From positions 62,001 through 126,000 of the forward strand of contig JADFUC010000963.1 of assembly GCA_019722365.1 (NCBI GenBank): 64,000 nt of DNA, in the 5' to 3' direction. This document shows, one piece after another, positions 24,701 through 36,804 of this stretch (positions are counted from its first letter, which is position 1; each line of letters opens with the position of its first letter). Under the pieces are notes generated by a model. It searched no databases. It saw nothing but the letters and a program-made list of their open reading frames with translations, and was not told the origin of the DNA. A program made the position numbers and the translations under genes. This DNA is from Lithospermum erythrorhizon. Lineage: Eukaryota; Streptophyta; Magnoliopsida; Boraginales; Boraginaceae.

Positions 24701-26476
24701 TGACAATATCATCTAAATATAGTCTTAACTAAAATTGATGTTGAGTACTTGAGTATAAATTTATGTTTATGATCGACTTAAAGAAAATTTTCAATATCAA
24801 AATATGTTTCTATAAATCCTAGTTCTTTCTAAATTTGGTTTTCTATTTATATATTAATACATTAACCTCGATGATATATATAACTTATCGAATCTCTAAA
24901 TAATTTTTGTAGAGTTATAATTCAATATTTTTAAGTTTTGGTGGATATATATTTAATTTCATATATCAACTTTCTTCTAATTATGCTTAGTTAAAAAACC
25001 ACCTAAAATATCTAAATCCCTACCCCACTCCCACCAAAAAAACACTTCGAACTCTACCCCCACCAATCTTTCAATAAATTTAGAGTTACAATTCATGATT
25101 TTTAAGTTTTATTCGGTGCATTATTACTTGTATTATATATGAACTTTTCTTATGGTGTGCTTGCTTGAATGAAACTACCTAAAATGGTGAATCCCCCACC
25201 TCAACTCCACCCCCCACCGCAACTAATCAACTATAGCAAGAAAGTTTCAGTTGGATGAAATCCGATCACGTGGTTGCACCACTTTCATCCATCCCATGCA
25301 TGCCAGATTATTGACCATCATCATGTGATGCCATTCCCCAACAACTCAGCCTTCAAGGCATTCAATACTTATATATTGCATCTCACTAGTAAAGAATATA
25401 TTCCCTCTAAATAAACATTTTGAACTCAAACTTCTTCAAGTTGTGTGACTTTGAAGTAACTTCTAAAAAGCTCCACCAAGCCATTTTATTGTGATCATCT
25501 TATATACAAACCAGTTGGGTCACGAACATTGTCAACTTACATTCAAACCCACACATTTTTCCAACAATATATCTACTCATAAAAAATAAAATAAACACAT
25601 AAAATAAATCAAAAATTTCAAGATGATCCTCTACCTCATATCAACGTCTCAATTCATGCCTATTTTCTTTGATATTTATACATCATGCATTGGGTATTTC
25701 CATCGTTACGATCCATTATCTACTCAATCCATAATGCACAATATTTTAAATGCAACTACATACAAGTAGACACGGAAATAAAATATATAATTCATTTCGT
25801 GAATAGAAAATAAGAATTTACAATAAAATCACATTTATTACACAACAAATAAAATCACCAAATAAAATCACTAGTGGACAACGTTTGTGGGGTTAGTCAA
25901 AAGCTCAAATCAAGTCATTAATAAAAAGCTCAAATCAAGTCATTAATAATAACTAATCTCATGGATTTCAGCAAATTTACTTTTTTATTTTTTAATTAAT
26001 TATTATATTCATTAATTAGTATATTATATTGTTTTAAATTTTTCCTTCATATCGCGCTAAAAAGCCACGACCGTTAACTATTTTTTAAATAGTACTCTCA
26101 TTATAAAAATTTATCACATTGTTCAGTTATAGTATATTATTACTATCACATTATTATGCAACTTTACTTCTTTACATACATAGAAACTTAGCTGTATATT
26201 TGTTCCCATACATAACAACAATCTGATCATCATCATATATTTTTTTTCAATCTTTTTTTTAGAACATCTTTAAAATCAGTTAAAAAGAATACATTGTAAA
26301 AACTCGAACCCGAAGATATAAAAATGAGAATTTGTTGACTTGTTTGGTAATGAAAAAAAGATGGGGTTGAGCTGATTTTTCCATTTTAAGCCATTAGAAG
26401 CTTTCTGAATTAATAGAGGTTTATGTAAGAGTTTGTATGGTTTATTTGGGCATGCCAAAGTGAGCTAGAGAATTTC
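21701..26476. other. Gene-poor region with an unclassified GC-richer block
   Basis: 22200-23780 has a more balanced base composition than its surroundings, with short minus-strand open frames (22437-22685 and 23079-23375). I could not match these to any family; the block looks like repeat or old retroelement material. The remainder is AT-rich. It includes C-rich words near 25020-25060 and 25190-25215, with no coding signal. Confidence 0.45.
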
Positions 26477-26506
26477 ATGAAAAATGAAGAATGTGAAAGA
26501 GAGTGA
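26477..26506 (+). other. Upstream ATG with 9-codon open frame overlapping the FLP/MYB88 start
   Basis: An ATG seven bases before the chosen start opens MKNEECERE and stops at 26504-26506, overlapping the main frame. If transcribed it would act as a short overlapping upstream ORF. It is also why the start at 26484 was chosen: only that frame continues into R2. Confidence 0.4.
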
Positions 26507-29500
26507 AGAGATTAAACAAAAGGGGAGGCATATAGTTTCTTGGTCTCCAGAGGTATGCTTTGTGTGTAAGGCTTTGAATCTTTTGTTGATTTGGTTCTTG
26601 AAAATTTGTTTGTTTGATTATACTTGAAAAGGGTTGTTTTCTAATATTTATTGAATTTGGTTAATTTTTATAGGAGGATGATATACTCAGAGAGCAAATT
26701 CACTTACTTGGAACTGACAATTGGACCTAGTATTTCCTTCAATCTAATGAGATATGATTGATGTATGAATTTGGAAACATCCTCCTTGTTATTACAATTG
26801 TTATCATACTATCCCACCCCCTTCCCTTCGGGCTTAGGCGGGACTCGGGAGCCTCTTCAAAATCATTGAGGCATGTTAATGTCAATACTCAGTATAGTGT
26901 ATGTAGTAATGATTGGAACTTTTTGATGTGTAATTGCAATTGGACAATCATTGCTTCTAAATTTAAGGATAAAACAACGAGGCAATGCAGAAGAAGATGG
27001 TATTGTTCAGAACAATTTTGAATCTGTTTATTTTTGTTGACTTAATATACTCTGCTTCATCAATAGAAATTCTGTTGATTTTTTTAATAAAATATTTGTA
27101 ATTGGAGTTTGACAATGGCATGATCAATTTCTTGCACAGATGGTATACTTACTTGAATTCTGATTTCAAGAAAGGTGGATGGTCTCCTGAGGAAGACATG
27201 CTCTTATGTGAGGTAAATTCACAAATTCTTGTTTCTTTTGAGCATTGAATCAAATTTTCCTGAAACTCTAAGATTGCCTAGTTTGAAGTTCTTTATCTTT
27301 TTGAAAGCATCATGTTTCCAATGAAGTTGGGTGCTGCGAGTTCATGTTTTCCCTTTTTCACAAGTAAAAAGTGTTTAGGAAGATAAGAAGATGGGGAGGG
27401 GGGTTGGAAGGGTAGTAAGAGGGGTAGAACTCGAGGGGGAAAAGCCGGATTGAGTCCCCTCACCCTACCACATTCATCATCACATCACTCATACATGGAA
27501 ATTGATGAAATTCTCATGTGTTGTAGAAGTTCAATTTTGCACTATGAATTACCAATTCTCTCATTTCATTTCTGGTATAAATTGTGAACAGGCACAGAAA
27601 CGTTATGGGAATAGGTGGACAGAAATTGCAAAGGTGGTTTCTGGCAGGTAATATACGTCTTTGATCAGAAGATGAATCAAATAGAATTATGGAATAGAAA
27701 GAAAGAACAAACATTGATCTCAAGTGTAGAACTTTTACTTTGTCAAATGCAGAACTGATAACGCTGTCAAAAATCGGTTCTCTACACTGTGTAAGAAAAG
27801 AGCAAAGCATGAAACATTAGAAAAAGAGAACAACGGATCCGTCAATCTGAACAACAAGAGGGTTATCTTCCCGGATGGACTAAACCTCGATGGCTCGTCA
27901 GAATCTGCTGCAACTCTTAAGAAGAAGACAAGGTACATCTGCCTCCGCAAATTCTATAAATTGCTTCCGCTATTGTTATGCTGTTCAATGGACTAACACT
28001 GTTAATATGATTCAACAGAGCTGTCATCTCATCCATTTCAGAAGCTCACGGGCTGAGACCTCCATTTGCAGCACTGGATCAAAATCTCCAAACTGGGGCC
28101 AATAACTTACTTGTTCAGCAGCAAAGCAGAAACAAAATAGGAGCGATCCTGAAAGGTCTCGATTATCTTTATGTATCAGTACTCGAAAGAGAATGTATCA
28201 AAATTAACCAGAAAAACATAATATTTTACTATATTAACCAAAAACAGGAATATAATACTGATTTTTCGTTATTGGCATTATGAGCAGACGATAATAAAAT
28301 TCAAGGGACATTTCTTAAAAAGAATGATTCGAGGATCCATGCTCTGATGCAACAAGAAGAACTTCTCAGCTCTCTAGCTCTAAAAGTTAATATGGAAGAT
28401 ACAGATCAGAGCCTGGATAATGCTTGGCAGGTGAGAATAAGTTGTTTTAGAAGTTATCTTGTTCGAGATGATGATATAAACTACCGATGAATGTTATGTA
28501 TCTATCACTTTACTATGAAAGATAAAATTCATTAATTGAAAAACTTATTATTTTAGAGATGTAATACAACCAAATATCTTCATAATATGTGAAAGTAAAA
28601 ACTTTAGGGTCATGGTATGTACGAGAAATATTGCATGTTAAATGCGCTTGCATTTTTTTCAAAATTGTTTTGATTGTGTTTCTGTTGTTTCTCAGACCTA
28701 ACCTGGCCATAAATATCTCTCAGGTACTTCAAAATTACCTCAATCAGAATAAAGACTGTGATCCATCAAAGATGATAAATGGTCATTCAAGTCGTGAGAT
28801 TGCGAATTTTATGGATTTTGTAGAGGACTTCAGAAATAGTAATGAAGGCTACCAACCATTATCAAGGTAACAAAACATGTTAATTTGCATAAAACATTAG
28901 CAAATAGAATATTTGACTGGTTTTCCGTACAGGCAAAGTGAACTGCACATGAATTCTCCCAGCAGCTCTGGTTATAGCACTGGATCAACTATGTTGAATC
29001 AATTAGATAGTGAGAGAACAGAAACAGGTCAAGCTTACCAATGTGTAGTAGCTAATCGGGACATTGAAGTCGAAAAGACAACGGGGATGATCTGCCCGCC
29101 AAGCAGTGATAAAGGTCCTTCTAGTTTCTCAACTGAATATCACAATTCATCTGATATTTTTTGAAAATAAATTATTAATAAGGTTCCAAACATATAAATT
29201 ATTGCAGAAGGAAATTTCGTGGCACATGAGTCGATACAAACAGATGAAATTGTAAAGGGTGTTCAGGTAAACATGGAGTTCAGCTCCCCTACACGATTGA
29301 CCCCATTGTTCAGAACATTAGCAGCAGAAGTTCCAACCCCAAACTTTTCAGAAAGTGTAAGTACCATAACTAAGTATTTACTCTTTGGAACATGAAAATC
29401 GAGGATATCAAAGTTAAACTAACTTGAAGCTTAAACTACAATGGCTTTTGAAACTTCAGGATGTTAAAGTTGACATTTCTCATGTTTTGTCTATTTTATT

Positions 29501-29840
29501 TTTGGTTTGCATTGTGTCAGACCAGAGTCAGTCAGACTATCAGTACTTAACAGAATAAAAGTAGACTTTTCTGTATACCATTTCAGGCTTCTGGAATTGT
29601 TTAATGATTAGGGCGTTTCTTGATCTTCGGTTTTGTTTAAGCATTTAGAAAGTGATTATAGCTATCCAACTTCAGGTTATAAAGTGAGAGATACAACATG
29701 AATAATTTAATCTTTGTTACCTGTTTCAGGAGAAGCATTTCCTGATTAAAACATTTGGCCTCGAGTCCCCATCTAGAAATCAAAGTGCAAATGTTACAAA
29801 ATCTCCAACGTGCAAAAGGGTCCTCCTCGATAGTCTTTAA
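26484..29840 (+). CDS. FLP/MYB88-like: FOUR LIPS / MYB88-type R2R3-MYB transcription factor
   Basis: FLP and MYB88 are atypical R2R3-MYBs that stop divisions late in the stomatal lineage. The start at 26484 (MKNVKESEEIKQKGRHIVSW) runs into R2. Exons: 26484-26552, 26674-26726, 26946-27003, 27147-27212 (the last three as blocks; see findings), 27592-27647, 27753-27932, 28019-28155, 28288-28430, 28724-28866, 28933-29114, 29208-29356 and 29730-29840, about 450 residues. R2 shows EEDDILREQIHLLGTDNW and IIASKFKDKTTRQCRRRWY. R3 shows GGWSPEEDMLLCEAQKRYGN and VVSGRTDNAVKNRFSTLCKK. The C-terminus has LMQQEELLSSLALKVN, the region LQNYLNQNKDCD, and ends CKRVLLDSL stop, all characteristic of the subgroup. 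Introns after R2 have GT donors and AG acceptors and keep frame. The two breaks inside R2 do not. Confidence 0.88.
26727..26936. repeat. Segment between 9-bp direct repeats inside MYB repeat R2 (intron or insertion)
   Basis: The nonamer CAATTGGAC occurs at 26718-26726 and 26937-26945. Dropping the segment plus one nonamer gives a perfect R2 reading (DNW-T-IIASKF). The segment contains, in reverse, a piece (about 26816-26862) that matches 'tttgaagaggctcccg' of the repeat at 31624. No GT-AG choice restores the family sequence exactly. Confidence 0.5.
27004..27137. repeat. Segment between 9-bp direct repeats at the R2/R3 linker (intron or insertion)
   Basis: AGATGGTAT occurs at 26995-27003 and 27138-27146. 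Removal of the segment and one copy reads RRRWYTYLNSDF, the family sequence. The right side looks like a real 3' splice site (tttcttgcacag), but a GT donor in the left copy would create a stop. Confidence 0.5.
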
Positions 29841-31067
29841 GAGGCCTCAGCACCAACTACCAAGGTTCAATTTTCCTGTGGAATGTGGATGTCAGAATTT
29901 CTCCAGATGCAGGCATATTGTCATCTTACAATAGCTTTTGATGATCTTTTTACTTGGATCACAGTTATTGAAGCATTTTTTTATTAAACATTCAATCTAG
30001 AATGCAAAGTGCATTCTATATTTTAATTAAAGCACCAGCGCAAAGATTTACAACTATGCTTGGGCAACCTGTCTAAAGGTCGCATTGATCTCCATCAGGT
30101 CCTTTTCCCAATTTTTCTAGTGTTACAGGACTCGGATAATAGCTATTCGTCGTTCTGAGAAGTTCTGCATTTGGTATGCAGACTGTATAGAATCATTATA
30201 AGGTCTCTCGTGGTTTTGTTGTGCAATTAAAATCGGCACCTGGCCAACATTACAGTTCAGTTAAAGAATGGAAACTTACCGTAAATTGGATAGTCAACCA
30301 CTAAAGGTTGGCTAATTGTGTGTAAAGGCAATTATAGAACATTTGTGGTGTTCTAATATACTTCTGTTCTTAGCTTTATATATTGTCTAGTTCATTCAAT
30401 AATACTTCACATAGTGAAAAATATAAGACAATTTTCTTACCAATTTTTTTTTATGGCTTTATTATCTTGAGTCTGACAGGAAGACATTCGCTGACACTAG
30501 AATTTGAATATAGTATGAGAAATACAACAAATAACTAACATACAGAAAGAAAACATTCTTTAGGTCAAAAGACTAGTGAAAAAATAACATTTTCATACTA
30601 GTGAAAGTGGATTTATTTTCAGAAATGCATGAAAAAATTAATCAAGTAGAAGAAATTATGGAAAATGAAAAAAAAGAGGTGAAAGTAGACAATCTCCATG
30701 GGATGGAGAGATTATTTTTTATAGCTTTCAAGTATAACTGCTAGTATATATTGTAGTACTACTTTTTATATTCATCACTCTAGAAATAGCATGTACTGTG
30801 ATGACTTTTCTTTCTCTTTCTTATCAAGTTGTCCAAGTTTCTAAGAACATCATAACTTTCAAATCCTAGCCCTACTGCTAGTGAGCACAAAACTGCGTTG
30901 GAACACTCTGAGTCGTGATGGTTTATGAGATCACACCATCAAATTCAATAGCAATAGCGTACCGAATATGGGTTCCAGGCGGGACATTAAACTCTCTTGA
31001 GCTCCTTGTTCCTATATATACACTTTGAACACTTATAAAGTCTCTTCTACCAGTTTGGGGCAGGACA
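29841..31067. other. FLP/MYB88 3' flank and intergenic DNA
   Basis: The first few hundred bases are probably the 3' UTR of the MYB gene; no clear polyadenylation signal could be chosen. The rest is AT-rich without coding signal. Confidence 0.5.
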
Positions 31068-31560
31068 CTAGACAAGCAGCTTCCCGACCAACGTATCACC
31101 AAAGATAAAGGAGGACAGTGTTAGGTCATGCTTCTCGAAGATGAGTAGCCTGCCTCTCAAGATTAGTAGTAGGATCATTGGTACGAGTCCACAAGACCTT
31201 TCAAGATTGTGAACTCTAGGCAAAGATCTTGGAGCTTGGCCTCTTGTGATTGAAGTGGCACTAGTCTGTCGAAGAGCTCGTCCATGCTGGACTAGGTGGA
31301 TGACGTTTGGATTCCTCTCCTCCAGCTGCTTCATCTGAACCTTCCACTCTGAATCCCCAATCCTTGCGAGCTCCGTAACTTTTTTTCTTGGACTAGGCAA
31401 TGGTTGTGTTAACTGACTTTTGGTCCGACAGAGCTGTCCTTCACATTGACCAAAAAGTGCTTTGATATTTTCTTGAGCGGAATAACATCCCTGACCAAGC
31501 TCTCGCAACTCGCAAGTATTACTCTTGAAAAGAGACGTCTGATTTAGTTGAAGTAACTGA
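31068..31560 (-). CDS. Unrecognised coding-like exon, minus strand
   Basis: A frame open from a good acceptor (tttcag near 31560) down to a stop at 31068 gives LLQLNQTSLFKSNTCELREL, then QENIKALFGQCEGQLCR, then a basic stretch SPRKKVTELARIGDSEW and QMKQLEERNPNVIHLVQHGR. Composition and the mix of charged helices look like real protein for roughly the first 100 residues; the tail is hydrophobic and less convincing. A possible upstream exon (about 31905-31977, WYSVHQSHRSHRQAYHLIK) ends at a GT donor. I do not recognise the family. It lies 1 kb downstream of the PPR gene on the same strand, so it may be a neighbouring gene fragment rather than part of it. Confidence 0.35.
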
Positions 31561-31619
31561 AATAAGACATGGGTGATGGTGAACGAAAAAGTAGAGAAGT
31601 ATCATATTTCAACATGCCT

Positions 31620-31705
31620 CAATGCCTTTGAAGAGGCTCCCGCCTAAGCGGGATAAGGGGGGGTCGGGTAGTACACAGCCTTACCCCTGTGATAACAGGG
31701 AGGTT
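31620..31705 (+). repeat. SINE-like repeat fragment
   Basis: This carries 'ggctcccgcctaagcggg' followed by 'cagccttacccctgtg' and 'gggaggttgttttt', a block seen repeatedly in plant genomes as part of short interspersed elements. Part of it recurs in reverse at 26816-26862. The element's limits could not be fixed. Confidence 0.5.
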
Positions 31706-31979
31706 GTTTTTAAATTGACCCAAGAGTTAAAGTGTAAACAATATCTACTACTTCACAATAGATAAAAAGCGTAGATAGTGTAATAAACAGTTCTGACATA
31801 TTCCATTATATCCATGAGGCAGAGAATATAAAGTCGTTGACTCCATAAGACATGAAATAAAAAAGTAGCGAAGTATAAAAGAAAGAAATTAGGGAAACTA
31901 ATCACCTTGATCAAATGGTAGGCTTGGCGATGGGAGCGATGTGATTGATGAACACTGTACCATGTAATCAACATCATCA

Positions 31980-32563
31980 GGAACCATATAATTAATTAAC
32001 ACTTTCCTCAAAATTTGCTACTAGATACACATACTTGACCATTCTCAGAGGCACAGCATATTAGAACCATAGTCTCTTGAGAAAAGATCATTGAATGAAC
32101 AACTTAAAAAAGGATTGTAGAACGAATACTATTGTGGAGTTATCATGAAAATATGAGGCTAATCTTCATCATAGTCATGACTTATATTGGCTACCAATCG
32201 AACAACTTCTAACCTAAATTATGCATCAATATTACAAATTACATTTTCCATCCTAAATTATTTGTGAGGTTTGATTAATTTAAATGATTTGATTTCGATC
32301 CCAAATTAATTTTATCCACATCCAGTTTTCAATGTGCAAAATTTTGACGTATAAGTGTTTAGTGTCTACCATTATGTTTTGAATCATTCCATATGAACTC
32401 AAACGTAATTACGTAAGTGAATGAATATTGCTTCAAACTTTGGGTAACTGTCTCAACAATGTAAAGGGGCAGGGAGGTTGAAAGTATGTTCAGAAGAGAA
32501 CTCTATATATAAAACAACTTATGTCTGCATCCACCAAGGGAAAAAAGAAGGCACAGAAATCAG
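31980..32563. other. Intergenic, nothing recognised
   Basis: AT-rich. It is the likely 3' flank of the PPR gene. Confidence 0.5.
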
Positions 32564-34649
32564 TTAAGCATTTACTCGGTCGAATGCATTTACCTTCTGC
32601 AATTCGCAAAACATAATTATTTGATCCAACTCCATCGATGAGTGAAGCGAGGCTGATAGTGCAGCATGAACACCATGCAACTCCTGAAGTGACCTCTGTC
32701 TGATCCATTTTATGTGCTCCATCGCTAATGGTACCTCTCTGGCATTGCCTAAAAGTTTCAGTAACCTCACGTGGGAATCTAATTGTCCTGAGCCAACTTT
32801 GGAATCACGTAGTAGATTTGAAGCATCAAGAAAATAACCTGCATTGACCACCAAACATTGTCGATAACCATTCAGAAACAAACCCAAAATTTTAAAAATA
32901 AAAGGGTGTTTGGGTGCGGTTTTATTCAGCAGCTTATAAGCCCGGTTTCCAAAAAATTTAATTTCAAGTTTAAGGCTTTTTTTCTTTAAATAATACGTAC
33001 TCCATATAATCTGAAGCGACTACATGAGGAAAAATAATCATAGAAAATCACTCACTAGATCAATGTAATTTGTCTAATTACCTTCTTTGCATAGGCAGAA
33101 GATAAATTCTCCTAGTATGTGCTGGGAAAGTGTCAAGTCTTGTTCAACAGACTTGCCAAACACTAACAGGGCTTTTTCCGGATCCTTTGCCTTACAGAAC
33201 CCTTCAAGTACAGCTAAGTAAGTACTTCTGTCGGGGACAATACCATTTCCTATCATCTGGCAGAACATACGGTAAGCTTCATCAACCTCGCCTACTTCAG
33301 AGAACTTTGAAATTAATATACAATAACTCTTCCTATCAACGACATAGCCATTTACAAACATCTCATCCCACAACCGTCTAGCAGGGCGAAGTTTATCTTC
33401 TCTACAGCAAGCCTCCAGAATAATATTGTAAGCTTCTACATCGGGATTTATACCTTTCCTCTTCATCTCCTGAAGCAGTTGGTATGCTTCGTGTACACTA
33501 CCCATCTTGCACATGAGCATTATCATCTCTTTGTAGCTCTCGACATCTTTGAAAAAGTCTTTTACAGACAAATGATTAATCATCTCCATCAAATCATTAC
33601 ATTTTCCGTGCTTCATAAGATTATTGCTCAGGTCAATCAAAGAAGGAAGAGCTGGAAATCTTTGTTTACTCAACATGAAGTTCACAAATGAAACTGCAGA
33701 ACAGGGATCTACACTCGAAACAGAACTTATAAGAGCATTGAGGACATCATCCTCGATTGGGAAATTCCCACTCACAATGACCTCAGCAATTTCCTTCGCT
33801 TCAAAAATCAGTTTATGGGATATCAAGGACAATATGAACCTTCCATACTCGTTAGCCCTTGGCGCTACTCCTAGCTTTCGCTTCCTTTTCAACACATTGT
33901 CCACCTCATCTAGCTTCCCTCTCTCCCTCAACGCCTCCGTCACAACTCTATAAGCCATAAAATCAGGCTTACACTCTCGCTTCCTCAACTCCTCCAACAC
34001 ATAAACAGCCTCATCCAACCTCATCTGAGAACACAACCCGTGAACAACCAAAACCGCAATAATCGAACCATCAATCCCCGAAAACACATTCCTCCTAACC
34101 CCCTCAATCAAACTCAAACACTCACCAATCTCCACACCACAACAAAACCTCCACAAAAACACCCCGAAACCAAGCGTAGTAAACTCAACATTTCTGGTAA
34201 TCATTTTATCAAACACCTTCCGTGCACACTTAAAATCCCCCTCAGAAGCCAACCTAGCAAGAAGATTATTACAAGCTTCAAAACCCACATCAAGAAGCCT
34301 CTCCTCAACCCCCTCAAACACCGAAAACGCGACACGTGTCTTCTTCCCAGCAACCAAACAATATTGCCCTTCTGACTCAGTATCTACACTGTCGTAATCT
34401 GTTCACATTAATATGATAGGAGAGGGAGGTGTGGGAGAAGTTGGGTTGTTGAGATGCCCAGTTGAAGAAGCCGAGGGAGAGGGAGGGGTGGTGGAGGCCA
34501 GGCAGCGATGGGGAGGGCTGGTCGTGCAGGCAGAGTGGAGGTGGTGGAGGGTTTGTTCGAGAGAGGAGGACCATGTACGAGGAGGGAGAAACTTGGTGGA
34601 GGTGGAGATCAATGCTTTGCTTATTACAATGGCGAATTCTCCTTCCCAT
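32564..34649 (-). CDS. Pentatricopeptide repeat (PPR) protein, At5g14080-like, with a broken N-terminal part
   Basis: PPR proteins bind organelle RNAs through tandem ~35-residue helical repeats. The main exon (33082 to about 34380, minus) has clear P-type repeats, for example KPDFMAYRVVTEALRERGKL, EAYQLLQEMKRKGINPDVEA and NIILEACCREDKLRPARRLW. The split glycine codon at the donor after LCKEG joins exon 2 (32838 to stop at 32564, YFLDASNLLRD...). Exon order and phrases such as LGVAPR resemble Arabidopsis At5g14080, from memory. Upstream, 34377-34649 encodes a leader ending LGFFNWASQQPNFSHTSLSY, a standard PPR opening. It stops at 34377 in a different frame from the main exon, and about 40 residues expected between the two are missing. 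So the N-terminus carries a deletion plus frameshift, or an assembly error. Without it the main frame has no ATG near its start. Confidence 0.78.
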
Positions 34650-35770
34650 GGTTCAGAAATCTTTGTCTTGGAGATTTTTTAAAATGGTCAGTATAAATTG
34701 TTCAGGTAAAATCTTGAGAAATTTCTTATGTGGGCTTTATTTTTTAAAACGTTAATTACTTTTTTGGTTAGGTTTTTGATAAAATTTAATTGGAATTTCT
34801 AAAAAATTGTGATGAACAACTTCCCTTTGTTAATTTGCTAAAGTCTTATTTGCTCTAATGATTTATAATTACTTATATAAAAAACTCAGTCTTCTGTATT
34901 AATTTAATTGTTTATTTTAAATCTTAATATCATTTGTGATGGTGATATTAAATTTAAACTTCATGCAAATAATACTTGAAATAGAAGAAATTTAAGAATA
35001 TCTTTCAAAATTTAGGTAACAAAAATCAAATATTTATAGTACTCCATATTACTTTAAGTCGAATGAGTTTAAAGCTGGTCGAATCAAAAAGGTTCGAGTT
35101 AGTTTGGTGATCAAATAAAAGCATTTAATCGAATCGAACGTCTTTCTTTTGTTGATAAAAAATAAGAAACGTATTAACGTCGAATTTATTGAATAGCAGA
35201 TGCTGAGGGTGCATTATCTTCTGAGTTAAAATTGGCGGTCGTATTTGAATTAAATAAATAAATAATTAAATCTATACTCCCCCCAATCGGTTAACTAATT
35301 TCGCTACTTCAAAAATTTATTTCACAATTTACCTGATAAACTTAAATCATAATTAGTTTCATACATGAAAAATATTCTTGAATTGAATGATTTAATCCAA
35401 ATTCTTCGACTGACCCACAAACCCAAGCCACTAAAACCCACAAAATTTATAAAAAAAATAACAAAAATAAAATTGAGGAAATGGGGAAGCTTTGAGAAGA
35501 AATCACCATTAAAGTAATTTGCAAACAAAAGAAATTGAAAAAGATTGAAAAAAATGGAAGACAAATGCTTTCAGGGGTTTTTGACATTATAATTAACTTA
35601 TTTTGAGCTAATAAAATTATATTATTTGTGTTAAATGGTTATATAATACTATGTTGAATAATTTTTTAAATTAAAGTATTGTGTTGTTAGAATTAATTAT
35701 TTTTGCATGTTGTTTAATGTTTGGAGTGTTTAAACTTATAAGTTTGAATATAGTGAAATGATTTCAAAAA
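34650..35770. other. PPR promoter side and intergenic AT-rich DNA
   Basis: No gene is seen. The open minus-strand stretch at 35322-35564 is Phe/Ile-rich, as expected from low-complexity A/T sequence. Confidence 0.5.
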
Positions 35771-35774
35771 ATGT

Positions 35775-35903
35775 AGTTTGAAGCCAATTCATAGAATTAA
35801 TAATAATTTGGTTTTGAATCAATTTGTGTGATATAGTTTTGAAGCCAATTCATAGAATTAATAATAATTTAGTTTTGAATCCAATTTGTGTGATAAACAT
35901 TGC
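35775..35903. repeat. Two-copy tandem repeat, unit about 62 bp
   Basis: The block 'gaagccaattcatagaatt' followed by 'aataataatttrgttttgaat' and 'caatttgtgtgata' is present twice back to back with a few differences. It is non-coding. Confidence 0.75.
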
Positions 35904-36800
35904 AAAGATTGAGTTTTTTTAGAATATTGCTGTTTAAACTATGTCATTTTTGGATTATTATGTCTTTATAATATTATTAGTTGTTTTTGAATTATTGTCT
36001 TTGAAGCTCATATGTTGTAGTTTGTTAGAAATAGGATACGATGCATATAAGATGGTGAGATTCAATATAATGATACTAAAAGAATTAATGGTGGGATTTC
36101 AGTTGATGTGTCGATGTGTAGATTAGTAAATGGTTGAATATTGGGAGGGCTGTAAATTATTCATTTAAAAGAAAAGAAGTAAGTGTGATATTTTATAGAA
36201 GAACTACAAGCATTCATGATTGGATTCGGTGTATACTAACATTTTTATGCGTATTCGATAGGTGTGAGTTCGAATGAGGGATAGACGACATCCTAGACCA
36301 TTGTTTAGTCTAGGATTGCCACAAGAGGAGGTGGATGAAGACGCTAAGCGAATCTTAGGAAAATAGGAGGAGTTAATGATAGGCTGACGTCACTGTCATC
36401 ATTTAGTCTAGGATTGACACTTGGTCACGTAATACACGTATTCTTAATAGTGATATACATTAGTTATATGAAATCACGCCGTACTAGTATGTGTGGTATA
36501 TATATGTTTATGTTAATTCTAGCACCTAGTTTGTGATTTATTCTTTTTACACATATCTTAGTCTTGCTATATTCATCTTATACCGTCTTATTTCGCATTT
36601 GTTCATGTTATAAATAAAAGAATGCTCCATGAAATTGAATCGTATCACATTGGTTTAGGTATTTAATTTAAATAATTGTTCGTATTTGTTATGTTGCATG
36701 CCCATATATTCTTTATTAGATTACGTAATACATATGTTCACCGTATAAGTGATATCGAATTCCCCATCATTGAAATCATGAGTGTATATTACATTTCCAT
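35904..36800. other. Intergenic, no gene seen
   Basis: A partial internal similarity ('gtctaggattg' at about 36308 and 36407) is visible. No coding signal. Confidence 0.5.
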
Positions 36801-36804
36801 GTAT

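Noticed and set aside
26758..27021. 87-codon plus frame ending in IIASKFKDKTTRQCRRRWY
   Set aside because: Only its 3' part is real MYB R2 coding; the start lies in the repeat-bounded segment.
34377..34755. Gly/Trp-rich plus frames
   Set aside because: Antisense of the Pro/Ser-rich PPR leader.
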